NCBI RefSeq assembly: GCF_014651015.1
Contig: NZ_BMWB01000027.1
Location: forward strand, 1-64,000
Direction: 5' to 3'
Origin: Streptomyces xantholiticus
GTDB lineage: Bacteria > Actinomycetota > Actinomycetes > Streptomycetales > Streptomycetaceae
Length of the DNA stretch: 64,000 bases
Shown in pieces: positions 35,187 through 42,800 of the stretch. The notes under the pieces were generated by a model. That model did not search any database and was not told the DNA's origin. It saw only the letters and a program-made list of their open reading frames with translations. Positions within the stretch are counted from its first letter, which is position 1; every line of letters starts with the position of its first letter. Both the position numbers and the translations under genes were made by a program.

Positions 35187-35233
35187 GCGAACACCACGGC
35201 CCCCGGCGTGACGCCGGGGGCCGTGGTGTTCGC
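35187..35233. terminator. Long perfect palindrome, bidirectional terminator
   Basis: Two 23-nt arms (starting GCGAACACCACGG and ending GTGTTCGC) pair perfectly around a central G. It lies 14 bp after the oxidoreductase stop and 18 bp before the displaced 3' end of the acyl-CoA dehydrogenase gene at 35251. It therefore served as shared terminator for both genes before the element inserted. Confidence 0.88.
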
Positions 35234-35250
35234 ACGGCGAAGCCGTCCCG

Positions 35251-35314
35251 CTAGGGCAGGTTCCGCGCCATGACTATCCGCTGGACCTGGTTCGTTCCCT
35301 CGTAGATCTGCGTG
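35251..35314. repeat. attL: displaced native 3' end of the acyl-CoA dehydrogenase gene
   Basis: On the minus strand this encodes TQIYEGTNQVQRIVMARNLP and a stop, but no gene body precedes it. All variable codons end mostly in G or C (CTG, CGG, GCG, AAC, GAG, TAC, ATC), matching chromosomal usage. The first 23 bp of strict identity with attR lie at 35267-35289. Junction with element DNA is at about 35314, after CTGCGTG. Confidence 0.88.
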
Positions 35315-35410
35315 CTTCACCGGTCATACGTCGCTGACCTGCACGGACACCCCTCTTGGTAGAGCCCTCCCCAGCATTTCCCCGTGATCGTCAGGAGTCC
35401 ACCCAGGTCG

Positions 35411-35555
35411 GCGGGGTACTGGCGGCAGCCTCCCCGACCAGTCGGAGGAGCGGCAGGCTCCGGGGGGTTTCGCGGTTTCCCGTTCCGTCAACCGTGATCG
35501 CTTGACCCGCGCGCCCTGGCCTCGGGAGCATCAACCCAGCGGGGTACTGGCAGCA
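35411..35555 (+). promoter_or_regulatory. Pair of direct repeats upstream of the element's gene cluster
   Basis: GCGGGGTACTGGCGGCA (35411-35427) and GCGGGGTACTGGCAGCA (35539-35555) are near-identical and 128 bp apart, the second just upstream of the first element gene. They look like operator or promoter elements for the regulator-controlled cluster. The rest of 35315-35575 has no gene. Confidence 0.45.
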
Positions 35556-35575
35556 CGGGAGAGGGAACCCAGACC

Positions 35576-35767
35576 ATGAAGGTCACCAAGCTGGTCAGCA
35601 CGTGCGACATCAAAGACTGCCCGACGATCTACGCAACGGATCGCGGCACGCTCTTGGTCCAGGGGGAGACTCCGACCGACCACGGGCTTCGGATTCCCGC
35701 TCACGAAACCCTGGTCGAGATCCCGATGGAACTGATCCAGAAGGCCATCCGTGACAACCTCATCTAG
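35576..35767 (+). CDS. Small conserved element protein, unknown function
   Basis: A 63-residue protein starting MKVTKLVSTCDIKDCPTIYA. Its short beta-rich sequence (ATDRGTLLVQGE, then HGLRIPAHETLVEIPMELIQ) with two cysteines occurs in front of DUF6879 and DUF5753 HTH genes in many Streptomyces, from memory. A GAGAGGGAAC sequence precedes the ATG. Its end overlaps the GTG of the next gene. No function can be assigned. Confidence 0.75.
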   Translation: MKVTKLVSTCDIKDCPTIYATDRGTLLVQGETPTDHGLRIPAHETLVEIPMELIQKAIRDNLI

Positions 35768-36275
35768 GACCCTCGGCGACCTCTTCGACACGTTCCAGCG
35801 TGAGGCGTTCCGGCTCGAAACCCTCGACGACTACAGCAAGTCGGGGAACGTCGATGCCTATCACGCGTTCCTGGCCGGGGAGCCGCAGCCGGACGACTAC
35901 AACGCGGGCTGGGTCGAAGAACTCCGCTCACACACCGGAAAAGGGAAACGGGTCTACCGGGTTCACATTCTGCGCCGCCCGCTCACGGACTATCTTAGGT
36001 TCGAACTCGGGTGGGGGTACCAGAAGAACATGTCCGGGGGTGAGGAGTTCTTCATTCTGGACATCACCGACAGGCCGAACCCCCTGCAGAACGTACCTGA
36101 CTTCTGGCTCTTCGACTCCGAGTTCGTGGCCGTGATGAACTACGACGGCGCCGGAAAGTACCTGGGCCCGGAAGTCCTGTCATCGGAACGAGCGGCGGAA
36201 TTCGCCGGGCACCGTGACGCGGCACTCACCCACGCGGAGCCGTTCACGGAATGGTGGGCCAAGTACGGGGCGTGA
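35751..36275 (+). CDS. DUF6879 family protein
   Basis: A 174-residue soluble protein. The central motifs SGNVDAYHAFLAGEPQPDDY, KRVYRVHILRRPLTDYLRFE and EEFFILDITDRPNPLQNVPD match DUF6879. The end FTEWWAKYGA is also typical. It overlaps the upstream small gene (GTG at 35751) and the downstream regulator (GTGA at 36272), so the three are translated as a unit. The family has been compared with toxin-antitoxin-like partners of DUF5753 regulators; a toxin role here is only a hypothesis. Confidence 0.82.
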   Translation: MTTSSRTLGDLFDTFQREAFRLETLDDYSKSGNVDAYHAFLAGEPQPDDYNAGWVEELRSHTGKGKRVYRVHILRRPLTDYLRFELGWGYQKNMSGGEEFFILDITDRPNPLQNVPDFWLFDSEFVAVMNYDGAGKYLGPEVLSSERAAEFAGHRDAALTHAEPFTEWWAKYGA

Positions 36276-37102
36276 ACAGAGCACAGCTCGGTGCCGCGCT
36301 GCGGGCCCTGCGAGTAGCTTCCGGCAAGGAGGCCAAAGCGGTGGCCCGCAGCGCCCTCATGTCTCCGTCCAAGCTGTCCAAGATTGAAAACGCGAAGCTC
36401 GCGGCCGGCGCGACGGACGTAGAGCGCATCCTGACCGCCATCGGCGTCTCGGATGAGGTCAAGGCGGAGTACACCGAGGCTGCGCGGGCATCGGCAACCG
36501 AGGCAACGGCGTGGCGCCTGCTGAAACGCATCGGAGTCCACAAGGGCCAGCAAGCCGCCAAGGCCCTTGAAGCCCAGATGTCCACGCTCCGGCTGTTCCA
36601 ACCGGCCCTGGTGCCCGGCTTGCTCCAGACGCCGGAATACATCCGTGCCATTCTCCAACGGCACGAGCTGAGTGAAGACTCTCTCACCCGGACCATCAAC
36701 GGCAGGCTTGAACGTCAAGCGGTCCTCTACGACAACACCAAGTCGCTACGGTTCATAATCACAGAGCCTGTCCTACGGTGGCGCATTGTCCCGCCGCAGA
36801 TGATGGCGGAACAACTTGACCGAATTGTTTCCATTTCTCGCCTATCCCATGTGGACATTCACATAATCCCACTTGGGATTCAGCAGCGCGACATTGCGAA
36901 TCATGCGTTCGTCATCCGCGACAACCGAATGGTCACGGTTGAGACCGTCCACGCTGAAGTAGTCGTGACGGATCCAAGGGACGTAGGCCTCTACGTCGAG
37001 AAGTTCGAGGGATTCGAACGGGTGGCAGTGTCCGGTGACGAAATGCGGAGTCTGGTCGAAGGTATCCGCAACGACTTTTTGCGGGAACAGGAAACAGGCT
37101 AG
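36272..37102 (+). CDS. Helix-turn-helix regulator with DUF5753 domain (Scr1-like)
   Basis: A 276-residue transcription regulator. An N-terminal Xre-type HTH (LGAALRALRVASGKEAKAVA, then SALMSPSKLSKIENAKLAAG) is followed by the DUF5753 domain (FQPALVPGLLQTPEYIRAIL, LRFIITEPVLRWRIVPPQMM, HIIPLGIQQRDIANHAFVIR). Such proteins are described as antitoxin-like regulators usually paired with DUF397 proteins; here the partner position is taken by DUF6879. The GTG at 36272 overlaps the previous stop; an ATG at 36251 would add seven residues. Codons are notably AT-richer in its second half (GTTTCCATTTCTCGC region). Confidence 0.9.
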   Translation: MNRAQLGAALRALRVASGKEAKAVARSALMSPSKLSKIENAKLAAGATDVERILTAIGVSDEVKAEYTEAARASATEATAWRLLKRIGVHKGQQAAKALEAQMSTLRLFQPALVPGLLQTPEYIRAILQRHELSEDSLTRTINGRLERQAVLYDNTKSLRFIITEPVLRWRIVPPQMMAEQLDRIVSISRLSHVDIHIIPLGIQQRDIANHAFVIRDNRMVTVETVHAEVVVTDPRDVGLYVEKFEGFERVAVSGDEMRSLVEGIRNDFLREQETG

Positions 37103-37134
37103 AGCCACATCCATGGACCGCCGAAGATGGCGCC

Positions 37135-37350
37135 ATGGAGAGCGAAGAGAGAACTTCCAAGCCTGGAACCCACACATTGGGGACCTGCTTGTCCGAGACC
37201 CCTTGCGAGCCGTCGGCCAAACCCGGTTGCTCCGAGTGCCTGTCCATATCGGTAGCCCGCGAGAACGCCCGCTCCACGTTCGACTACAGCGCCGTATCCG
37301 ACGCCAATGTGCGGATGCGCCAGCACCACGCAGCGTCGCACGCGTCATGA
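37135..37350 (+). CDS. Small Cys/His-rich element protein
   Basis: A 71-residue protein starting MESEERTSKPGTHTLGT. A CSEC pair in PGCSECLSISVARENAR and the end MRQHHAASHAS give a plausible Cys2-His2-like metal site, a pattern I recall from small proteins next to DUF5753 regulators. Its stop overlaps the start of the next gene (ATGA at 37347), supporting real translation of both. Function unknown. Confidence 0.6.
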   Translation: MESEERTSKPGTHTLGTCLSETPCEPSAKPGCSECLSISVARENARSTFDYSAVSDANVRMRQHHAASHAS

Positions 37351-37544
37351 GCAAGGGAATGGGCTCCAGGCTCTTCGCCGACCGACCCCTGATGACCATG
37401 CGGGTCTCTCGCGACTCAGGGCAGACCTGGGGGCCGGAGCAGGCCGTGGCCACGACGGACGGTCTTCCGCCCCTACTCACAAGCGCTTGGCCGCCGTGCG
37501 AGTGCTGGCGATGCACGGAACGCGGCCAAGGTTCCAGGCGCTGA
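37347..37544 (+). CDS. Small element protein with WPPCECWRC motif
   Basis: A 65-residue protein, MSKGMGSRLFADRPLMTMRV to the end. The segment LTSAWPPCECWRCTERGQGS resembles short Streptomyces proteins that end in WPPCxCPRC near DUF5753 regulators (from memory). The CxC-x2-C cluster may bind metal. It overlaps the upstream ORF by four bases. Function unknown. Confidence 0.58.
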   Translation: MSKGMGSRLFADRPLMTMRVSRDSGQTWGPEQAVATTDGLPPLLTSAWPPCECWRCTERGQGSRR

Positions 37545-37563
37545 ACTCATCAAGCCGCGTTCA

Positions 37564-37830
37564 TTGGTTCGTGGCACATGGGAAGAGGCAAAGGAAGCAG
37601 CGGCATGGCTCGGGGAACAGTTGGCCGAGTACTCGCACCGGTTCGCCTCCGAGCGAGACCGGGACACCACCCACCTGACCATGCGCGTCTACTCCGCTGC
37701 TGAGCGGCTGGACTCGGGGGCTGATGTGTCGCTCGGCTTCTACATTGAACGCCCCTCGTATCTGTCCCTGGCAGTCGCGGCGTGTTCCCCGAATCGCTCT
37801 AAACCTGAACTGGCGTGCCCTGCCCGGTAG
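37564..37830 (+). CDS. Small element protein (AAWLGEQL family), unknown function
   Basis: An 88-residue protein with TWEEAKEAAAWLGEQLAEYS, TMRVYSAAERLDSGADVSLG and the ending CSPNRSKPELACPAR. The arrangement matches a small family found on Streptomyces mobile elements, as far as I recall. The only fitting start is TTG at 37564, so the 5' end may be slightly different or damaged. A hairpin terminator follows 15 bp after the stop. Confidence 0.6.
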   Translation: MVRGTWEEAKEAAAWLGEQLAEYSHRFASERDRDTTHLTMRVYSAAERLDSGADVSLGFYIERPSYLSLAVAACSPNRSKPELACPAR

Positions 37831-37845
37831 TCGAAGCAACAAAGA

Positions 37846-37868
37846 AGCCCCGGCCAGTGGCCGGGGCT
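37846..37868 (+). terminator. Hairpin ending the element's small-gene cluster
   Basis: A 10-bp perfect stem (AGCCCCGGCC / GGCCGGGGCT) with a 3-nt loop, followed by GTTCCTTTGG, which is moderately T-rich. It lies directly after the 88-residue gene. Confidence 0.85.
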
Positions 37869-38019
37869 GTTCCTTTGGTTGGTTAGAGCAGTGCGCGGAA
37901 GGGGTTGGCATGGGTGACTGGTTCCGGCCGCTTCACTGGCTCGGGGGCAGGTGCCTGCTCAGGTGCAGGGCGGTAGGCGTCCAGACGGACGACCTTGGTC
38001 CCGATGCATTGCCGGACAA

Positions 38020-38256
38020 GGGCGGGTGTCCTACTGCAAGGCGCACTCGCTCCGGCACTACTACGGGTCCCGGCTCCTCTACGCCGGAGTCCCCGAGAAC
38101 GACGTTGCCGACTGGATGGGTCATAGCAGCACGGACGTGCTCAGGGAGCACTACCACGACATCTTCGAAGGGGCAGAGCAGCGCGGCCGGGCAGCCATCG
38201 CAACCATGCTGACGCCCGGCGCGGACGAGCCCACGGAGGCGTCAGAGGTCGCCTGA
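38020..38256 (+). pseudogene. Tyrosine recombinase (integrase) C-terminal fragment
   Basis: About 76 codons of an integrase: KAHSLRHYYGSRLLYAGVPE, DVADWMGHSSTDVLREHYHD and IFEGAEQRGRAAIATML. HxLRH, the GH pair and the HY catalytic tyrosine region (EHYHDI) are recognisable, so the active-site C-terminus survives. The box I arginine and the entire N-terminal arm- and core-binding domains are absent: the 150 bp upstream (37869-38019) do not encode them in any frame. It lies next to the right attachment site, the usual place for an integrase gene. Confidence 0.88.
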
Positions 38257-38266
38257 TCCACGTACG

Positions 38267-38303
38267 ACAACAGCCCCCGGCGAAATGCCAGGGGCTGTGT
38301 TGT
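38267..38303 (+). terminator. Hairpin after the integrase remnant
   Basis: ACAACAGCCCC pairs with GGGGCTGTGTTGT (one bulge) around a short inner stem, followed by TTGTG. It is the terminator of the former integrase gene. The remaining 150 bp to attR contain no gene. Confidence 0.75.
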
Positions 38304-38454
38304 TTGTGCTGGTCAGCGGGCATTTCCGGGGCGCTGGCTCCCCAGGATTCCCCAGCATGACACCCAGAAACGGCCTTGATCAGGCCGCAACGGGCAGGAA
38401 GCCCGAGAGCGGCCCTCCGGCCCCTCAAAACGCTCCTGACCTGCAAAAACCCTG

Positions 38455-38518
38455 CTAGGGAAGGTTCCTTGCCATGACTATCCGCTGGACCTGATTCGTG
38501 CCTTCATAAATCTGCGTG
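38455..38518. repeat. attR: element-derived 3' end of the acyl-CoA dehydrogenase gene
   Basis: This copy matches attL at 56 of 64 positions and encodes the same peptide, but its variable codons end mostly in A or T (CTT, AGG, GCA, AAT, GAA, TAT, ATT). It is joined to the intact gene body, so it was brought in by the element. Strict identity runs over 38471-38493. Confidence 0.88.
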
Positions 38519-39612
38519 ATCTTGGCGTCGCGCATCATGCGCTCCACCGGGTAATCGCGGGTGTAGCCGTAGCCGCCCAGGAGCTGGACCGCGTCCGTCG
38601 TGACCTCCATCGCCACGTCCGAGGCGAAGCACTTGGCGGCCGCGCCCTGGAAGGTGAGGTCGGCGTCGCCGCGCTCCGACTTCGCCGCGGCCGCGTAGGT
38701 GAGCTGGCGGGCGGCCTCGATCTTCATGGCCATGTCCGCGAGCATGAACTGGATGCCCTGGAAGTCGGCGATCGGCTTGCCGAACTGCCTGCGCTCGTGG
38801 ACGTAGCCCTTGGCGTAGTCGAGGGCGCCCTGGGCGATGCCGAGGGCCTGGGCGGCGATGGTGATGCGGGTGTGGTCCAGCGTCTTCATCGCGGTGGCGA
38901 AGCCGGTGCCCTCCGCGCCGATCATGCGGTCGGCGGGGATACGGACGTTGTCGAGGTAGACCTCGCGGGTCGGGGAACCCTTGATGCCGAGCTTCTTCTC
39001 CGGGGCGCCGAAGGAGACGCCCTCGTCCGACTTCTCGACGACGAAGGCGCTGATGCCCCTGGAGCGCATCGAAGGGTCGGTGACGGCCATGACCGTGTAG
39101 TACTCGGAGACGCCGGCATTGGTGATCCAGCGCTTCACGCCGTTGAGGACGTAGAAGTCGCCGTCACGGACGGCCTTCGTCTTCATGCCGGCCGCGTCGG
39201 AGCCCGCGTCGGGCTCGGAGAGGCAGTACGAGAACATCGCGTCGCCCTTGGCGAGCGGCCCCATGTACTTCCTCTTCAGCTCCTCCGAGCCGGAGAGAAG
39301 GACCGGGAGCGAGCCGAGCTTGTTCACGGCCGGAATCAGGGAGGACGACGCGCAGACGCGGGCCACCTCCTCGATCACGATGACCGCGGCGAGCGCGTCG
39401 GCGCCGGCACCGCCGTACGTCTCCGGGACGTGCACGGCGTGCAGGTCGGAAGAGATCAGGGCGTCGAGCGCCTCCTGCGGGAAGCGGGCCTCCTCGTCCA
39501 CCGCGGCGGCGAACGGCGCGATCTTCGCCTCGGCGAGAGAGCGGACGGTCTCGCGGAGCATGTCGTGCTCCTCGGCCAGGCGGTACAGGTCGAAATCAGC
39601 GGTTCCCGCCAA
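38455..39612 (-). CDS. Acyl-CoA dehydrogenase
   Basis: A 385-residue FAD-dependent enzyme catalysing the first step of fatty-acid or branched acyl-CoA beta-oxidation. It shows FSYCLSEPDAGSDAAGMKTK (FAD-binding), RWITNAGVSEYYTVMAV, GYVHERRQFGKPIADFQGIQ and the C-terminal QLLGGYGYTRDYPVERMMRD, then IYEGTNQVQRIV. The catalytic Glu is the one in IYEGTNQ. The last 20 codons come from the integrated element yet leave the protein sequence unchanged. The ATG at 39612 (MAGTADFDLYRLAEEHDML) is normal. A palindromic operator-like site lies just upstream, suggesting TetR-type control. Confidence 0.95.
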   Translation of the reverse strand: MAGTADFDLYRLAEEHDMLRETVRSLAEAKIAPFAAAVDEEARFPQEALDALISSDLHAVHVPETYGGAGADALAAVIVIEEVARVCASSSLIPAVNKLGSLPVLLSGSEELKRKYMGPLAKGDAMFSYCLSEPDAGSDAAGMKTKAVRDGDFYVLNGVKRWITNAGVSEYYTVMAVTDPSMRSRGISAFVVEKSDEGVSFGAPEKKLGIKGSPTREVYLDNVRIPADRMIGAEGTGFATAMKTLDHTRITIAAQALGIAQGALDYAKGYVHERRQFGKPIADFQGIQFMLADMAMKIEAARQLTYAAAAKSERGDADLTFQGAAAKCFASDVAMEVTTDAVQLLGGYGYTRDYPVERMMRDAKITQIYEGTNQVQRIVMARNLP

Positions 39613-39632
39613 CGTCTCTCACTCCCCAAGAT

Positions 39633-39648
39633 GTTAACTACCGTTAAG
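39633..39648. promoter_or_regulatory. Operator-like palindrome upstream of the acyl-CoA dehydrogenase gene
   Basis: GTTAAC-TACC-GTTAAG contains a perfect TTAAC/GTTAA inverted repeat with a 4-bp spacer in an AT-rich patch 21 bp before the start codon. Such sites are bound by TetR-like regulators of acyl-CoA catabolism in actinobacteria. No regulator gene is adjacent here, so it would act in trans. Confidence 0.55.
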
Positions 39649-39790
39649 TATTTCAATTTTAGACGCCCGCTTCGCGCCAGGCATACGTGAGCTTGGCGAC
39701 AGCCGCCCCGCCATGGACCGAACCTTCCCTCACGACGGCCCCGGATATGCTCGGGCGCGCACCTCTCCCGCGTCAGTACTGGAGCACCGC

Positions 39791-41134
39791 ATGGCCCTCA
39801 AGATCACCGTGATCGGCACCGGATACCTCGGCGCCACACACGCCGCGGCCATGGCGGAGCTGGGCTTCGAGGTCCTGGGGCTCGACGTGGTGCCCGAGAA
39901 GATCGAGATGCTCGCGGCGGGCAAGGTCCCCATGTACGAGCCCGGTCTCGAGGAACTGCTGCGGCTGCACGTCGCCGGGATCGAGGGCTCCAGCGGCCGG
40001 TTGCGCTTCACCACCTCCTACGAGGAGGCGGCCGATTTCGGCGACATCCACTTCGTCTGTGTGAACACGCCGCAGAAGCACGGCGAGTACGCGTGCGACA
40101 TGAGCCATGTCGACGCCGCCTTCGCATCGCTGGCGCCGCACCTCAAGCGCCCGGCGCTCGTCGTCGGCAAGTCGACCGTGCCGGTCGGCTCCGCGGAGCG
40201 GCTCGCCCGGCTGCTCGAGGAGAAGGCCCCGGCGGGGCCGGACGTCGAGCTGGCCTGGAACCCGGAGTTCCTGCGCGAGGGCTTCGCCGTCGACGACACG
40301 CTGCACCCGGACCGGATCGTGGTGGGGGTGCGGAGCGAGCGCGCGGAGAAGCTGCTGCGTGAGGTGTACACGACGCCGGTCGGAGAAGGCGCGCCGTTCG
40401 TGGTGACCGACTTCCCGACGGCGGAACTGGTGAAGACCGCGGCGAACTCGTTCCTGGCCACGAAGATCTCCTTCATCAACGCGATGGCCGAGGTGTGCGA
40501 GGCCGCCGGCGGCGATGTGGTGAAGCTTGCGGAGGCGATCGGCCACGACGAGCGGATCGGCGCGAAATTCCTCCGGGCCGGTGTCGGCTTCGGTGGCGGC
40601 TGCCTGCCCAAGGACATCCGCGCGTTCATGGCACGCGCCGGTGAGCTGGGGGCGGACCAGGCGCTGACCTTCCTGCGCGAGGTCGACTCGATCAACATGC
40701 GGCGCCGCGGACACATGGTGGAGCTGGCGCGGGAGGCCGTGGGCGGCACGTCGTTCCTGGGGAAGCGGGTCGCGGTGCTGGGCGCGACGTTCAAGCCGGA
40801 CTCGGACGACGTCCGGGACTCACCGGCGCTGAACGTCGCCGGACAGATCCACCTCCAGGGCGGCCAGGTCACGGTCTACGACCCCAAGGGCATGGAGAAC
40901 GCGCGCCGGCTGTTCCCGACGCTCGGCTATGCGGACACCGCCCTGGAGGCGGTGCGGGGCGCGGACGTGGTGCTGCATCTGACGGAGTGGCGTGAGTTCC
41001 GCCAGCTGGATCCGGCGGAGCTGAAGGAGGCCGTGGCCTCGCCGATCATCCTCGACGGGCGCAATGCGCTCGACTCGGGGGCATGGCGGGGGGCGGGCTG
41101 GACGTACCGGGCGATGGGGCGGCCGCGGGCCTAG
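39791..41134 (+). CDS. UDP-glucose 6-dehydrogenase
   Basis: Oxidises UDP-glucose to UDP-glucuronate with two NAD+, feeding surface polysaccharides. The 447-residue protein begins ALKITVIGTGYLGATHAAAM (Rossmann), has VNTPQKHGEYACDMSHVD, PEFLREGFAVDDTLHPDRIV and the catalytic Cys in GVGFGGGCLPKDIRAFMARA, then LGATFKPDSDDVRDSPALN. The ATG at 39791 follows TACTGGAGC; a longer in-frame start at 39713 adds 26 residues that do not match the family. It is divergent from the acyl-CoA dehydrogenase gene and flanked downstream by an IS remnant. Confidence 0.93.
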   Translation: MALKITVIGTGYLGATHAAAMAELGFEVLGLDVVPEKIEMLAAGKVPMYEPGLEELLRLHVAGIEGSSGRLRFTTSYEEAADFGDIHFVCVNTPQKHGEYACDMSHVDAAFASLAPHLKRPALVVGKSTVPVGSAERLARLLEEKAPAGPDVELAWNPEFLREGFAVDDTLHPDRIVVGVRSERAEKLLREVYTTPVGEGAPFVVTDFPTAELVKTAANSFLATKISFINAMAEVCEAAGGDVVKLAEAIGHDERIGAKFLRAGVGFGGGCLPKDIRAFMARAGELGADQALTFLREVDSINMRRRGHMVELAREAVGGTSFLGKRVAVLGATFKPDSDDVRDSPALNVAGQIHLQGGQVTVYDPKGMENARRLFPTLGYADTALEAVRGADVVLHLTEWREFRQLDPAELKEAVASPIILDGRNALDSGAWRGAGWTYRAMGRPRA

Positions 41135-41189
41135 GGCCGTCCGGCGGATCATGTGACCGTCCGGTGATGGGATCGTTGTTCTGGTAGCG

Positions 41190-41660
41190 AGGCGCACCCG
41201 CGGCTTGCTGAGGATCAACGCCTCGGCAGCACCGCCCCGACGAAGGACTCGCACGCTCCCGCGGCGGTCTGACCTGCAAAATCCACCTCGCGGGCGAAGG
41301 CTGACCTCGACCGCCGGCCCTGCTGATCACACCCGGCCAGTGGGTCGACAGCCCACAGATGATCCCAGTGGCGATAAGGCCTACAGCACCCGCCGGAACC
41401 GGCGTTACCTGCGTAGCCGCCAGATCAAGCACACCATCCCCGAACCAACGGATCAGCGTGCCGACCGCCGGCGCCGGGGCAGCCGAGGCGCTCGGCCCGC
41501 CAGCTTCGAGAAGGAGACGTGCAAGCGGCGCAACGAGGTCGAGCGCACGATCAACCAGCTCAAGCACTCAAGGGCCGTGGCGACGCGCTACGACAAGCGC
41601 GCATTCGTCTTCCACGGGACCGTGACCCCAGCCGCGATCCGCCTCTGGCCCAGGAACTGA
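41190..41660 (+). pseudogene. Degenerate IS5-type transposase remnant
   Basis: Fragments of a DDE transposase spread over two frames. In one frame GGLTCKIHLAGEG ends at a stop; in another, after a frameshift and an internal deletion, come GDKAYSTRRNRRYLRSRQIK, HTIPEPTDQRADRRRRG and RRNEVERTINQLKHSRAVAT with RYDKRAFVFHGT. These match the central and C-terminal parts of common Streptomyces IS5-family transposases; the DDE glutamate region NEVERTIN is present. The N-terminal third is missing and terminal inverted repeats could not be identified. Confidence 0.82.
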
Positions 41661-41672
41661 CCGGGGCCCGGC

Positions 41673-41852
41673 TCAGACGCGGTCGATCGCCGCCTGGATC
41701 GCGGCACCGGAGAAGTCGATGACCTCCGCAGCCATTCGAAGATCCCCCGGCAGGTCGTCCAACCGTCCGCCCTCGAGGATCAGGGCGACACCCTCCTGAA
41801 ACACGACCGTGGCCCCGAGCCGGCGCGTCAACCGGGCGATCACGTCGAGCAC
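41673..41852 (-). other. Possible gene fragment next to the IS remnant
   Basis: A 59-codon open frame with protein-like composition starting at a GTG (VLDVIARLTRRLGATVVFQE) and ending IDFSGAAIQAAIDRV. It has no match I recognise and no convincing ribosome-binding site. Lying between a broken IS and a hydrolase gene, it is more likely the tail of a disrupted gene than an intact one. Confidence 0.35.
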
Positions 41853-41907
41853 CGCCCCCGCTGAAGTGGGTGACCCATACGGTCACCAGCCCCTGGCCGG
41901 CGGACGG

Positions 41908-42648
41908 TCAGCCCTCGTACAGGCCGAGGCCCTCGCCGGCCGTCGCGCGCACCAGGACGTCGGCCAGCTCCACCGGGGTCGAGAGCATCGGGTAGTGGCC
42001 GGTGGCCAGTTCGAAGAAGGTGACTCCGGGCTCGGCGAGCTTGGCGAACCGCGGCTGGCCGGTGCCGTGCAGCGTGCGGGCGAACTCCAGGCTGAGGCCG
42101 TTCGCGAGGCAGAACACCCCGGTGGTCGGGAGCTTGAGCCAGGCGCCGGTCAGCTCGATCGGCTCCGTGACGGTCCGGACCGGGTGCGGGGTGGCCAGGC
42201 GGTGGTAGCGCTCCAGCTCCGCCGGCGGGACGGCATGCACCGCCGGGATCTCCTCGGGCACCGGGATGACGCCGCCGAGGGCGCGGTCCAGCAGGCCGAG
42301 CTGCGGCATCTGCGCCACCACCGACTCACCCGGCTCCGGGAAGCCGGTGTCCACGAACACCACCCGGGCGACCTGTCCGGGGTGCCGGTCGGCCGCCGCG
42401 AGGGCGGGGAAGATGCCGTAGCTGTGCGCCACCAGCACAATCCCCGGGCCCTCCGCGTCGAGCAGCGCCGCCACGGCGTCGGTGTGCTCGCCCAGCCCGA
42501 CGCCGGCGGGGTCCTCCCCCGCCCGCTCGGCCATGCCGGGCAAGGTGACCGGAAGCGCCCGGTGCCCTTGCGTGGTCAGCTCGGCGGCCACCGCCTCCCA
42601 GGCCCAGCCACCCATGAAAAGCCCCGGGACCAGCAGAAACGTCGTCAT
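41908..42648 (-). CDS. Alpha/beta-fold hydrolase
   Basis: A 246-residue hydrolase of the esterase/RsbQ-like type. It starts MTTFLLVPGLFMGGWAWEAV (oxyanion region) and has the nucleophile elbow IVLVAHSYGIFPALAAAD (GxSxG variant AHSYG with Ser), an acid region near FVDTGFPEPG, and the C-terminal His in FELATGHYPMLSTPVELADV. Substrate unknown. The ATG at 42648 directly precedes the domain. No neighbour suggests a pathway. Confidence 0.88.
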   Translation of the reverse strand: MTTFLLVPGLFMGGWAWEAVAAELTTQGHRALPVTLPGMAERAGEDPAGVGLGEHTDAVAALLDAEGPGIVLVAHSYGIFPALAAADRHPGQVARVVFVDTGFPEPGESVVAQMPQLGLLDRALGGVIPVPEEIPAVHAVPPAELERYHRLATPHPVRTVTEPIELTGAWLKLPTTGVFCLANGLSLEFARTLHGTGQPRFAKLAEPGVTFFELATGHYPMLSTPVELADVLVRATAGEGLGLYEG

Positions 42649-42800
42649 GACAGACCTCTTTCGATGCATCGTGTGTGCGGTCGGTCAGGACGGTAGGACC
42701 TCCCCCTGGGGGAGATTCCAGCCGTTTCCGGCGGCGGGCTCGGCAAGATCCGCCGGACAGACCGCAGTCGTCGCGACCGGGCCGGTAGGGCTGACGCCCC

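Larger units (their letters stand above)
35251..38518. mobile_element. Degenerate integrative element inserted in the acyl-CoA dehydrogenase 3' end
   Basis: A roughly 3.2-kb insertion bounded by 64-bp imperfect direct repeats (35251-35314 and 38455-38518; offset 3204 bp). It carries Streptomyces integrative-element cargo: a 63-residue protein, a DUF6879 protein, a DUF5753 HTH regulator and three small ORFs. The C-terminal fragment of a tyrosine recombinase sits next to the right repeat. Genes for replication, transfer and excision are missing and the integrase is truncated, so the element is probably immobile. Base composition is lower in G+C than the flanks, with many AT-ending codons. Integration restored the target gene with element-derived codons. 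Confidence 0.85.

Noticed and set aside
37113..37544. Longer frame joining the HTH gene's downstream region as one protein
   Set aside because: The frame before 37347 reads as Arg-rich noise, while two shorter ORFs linked by ATGA have Cys/His patterns typical of small element proteins.
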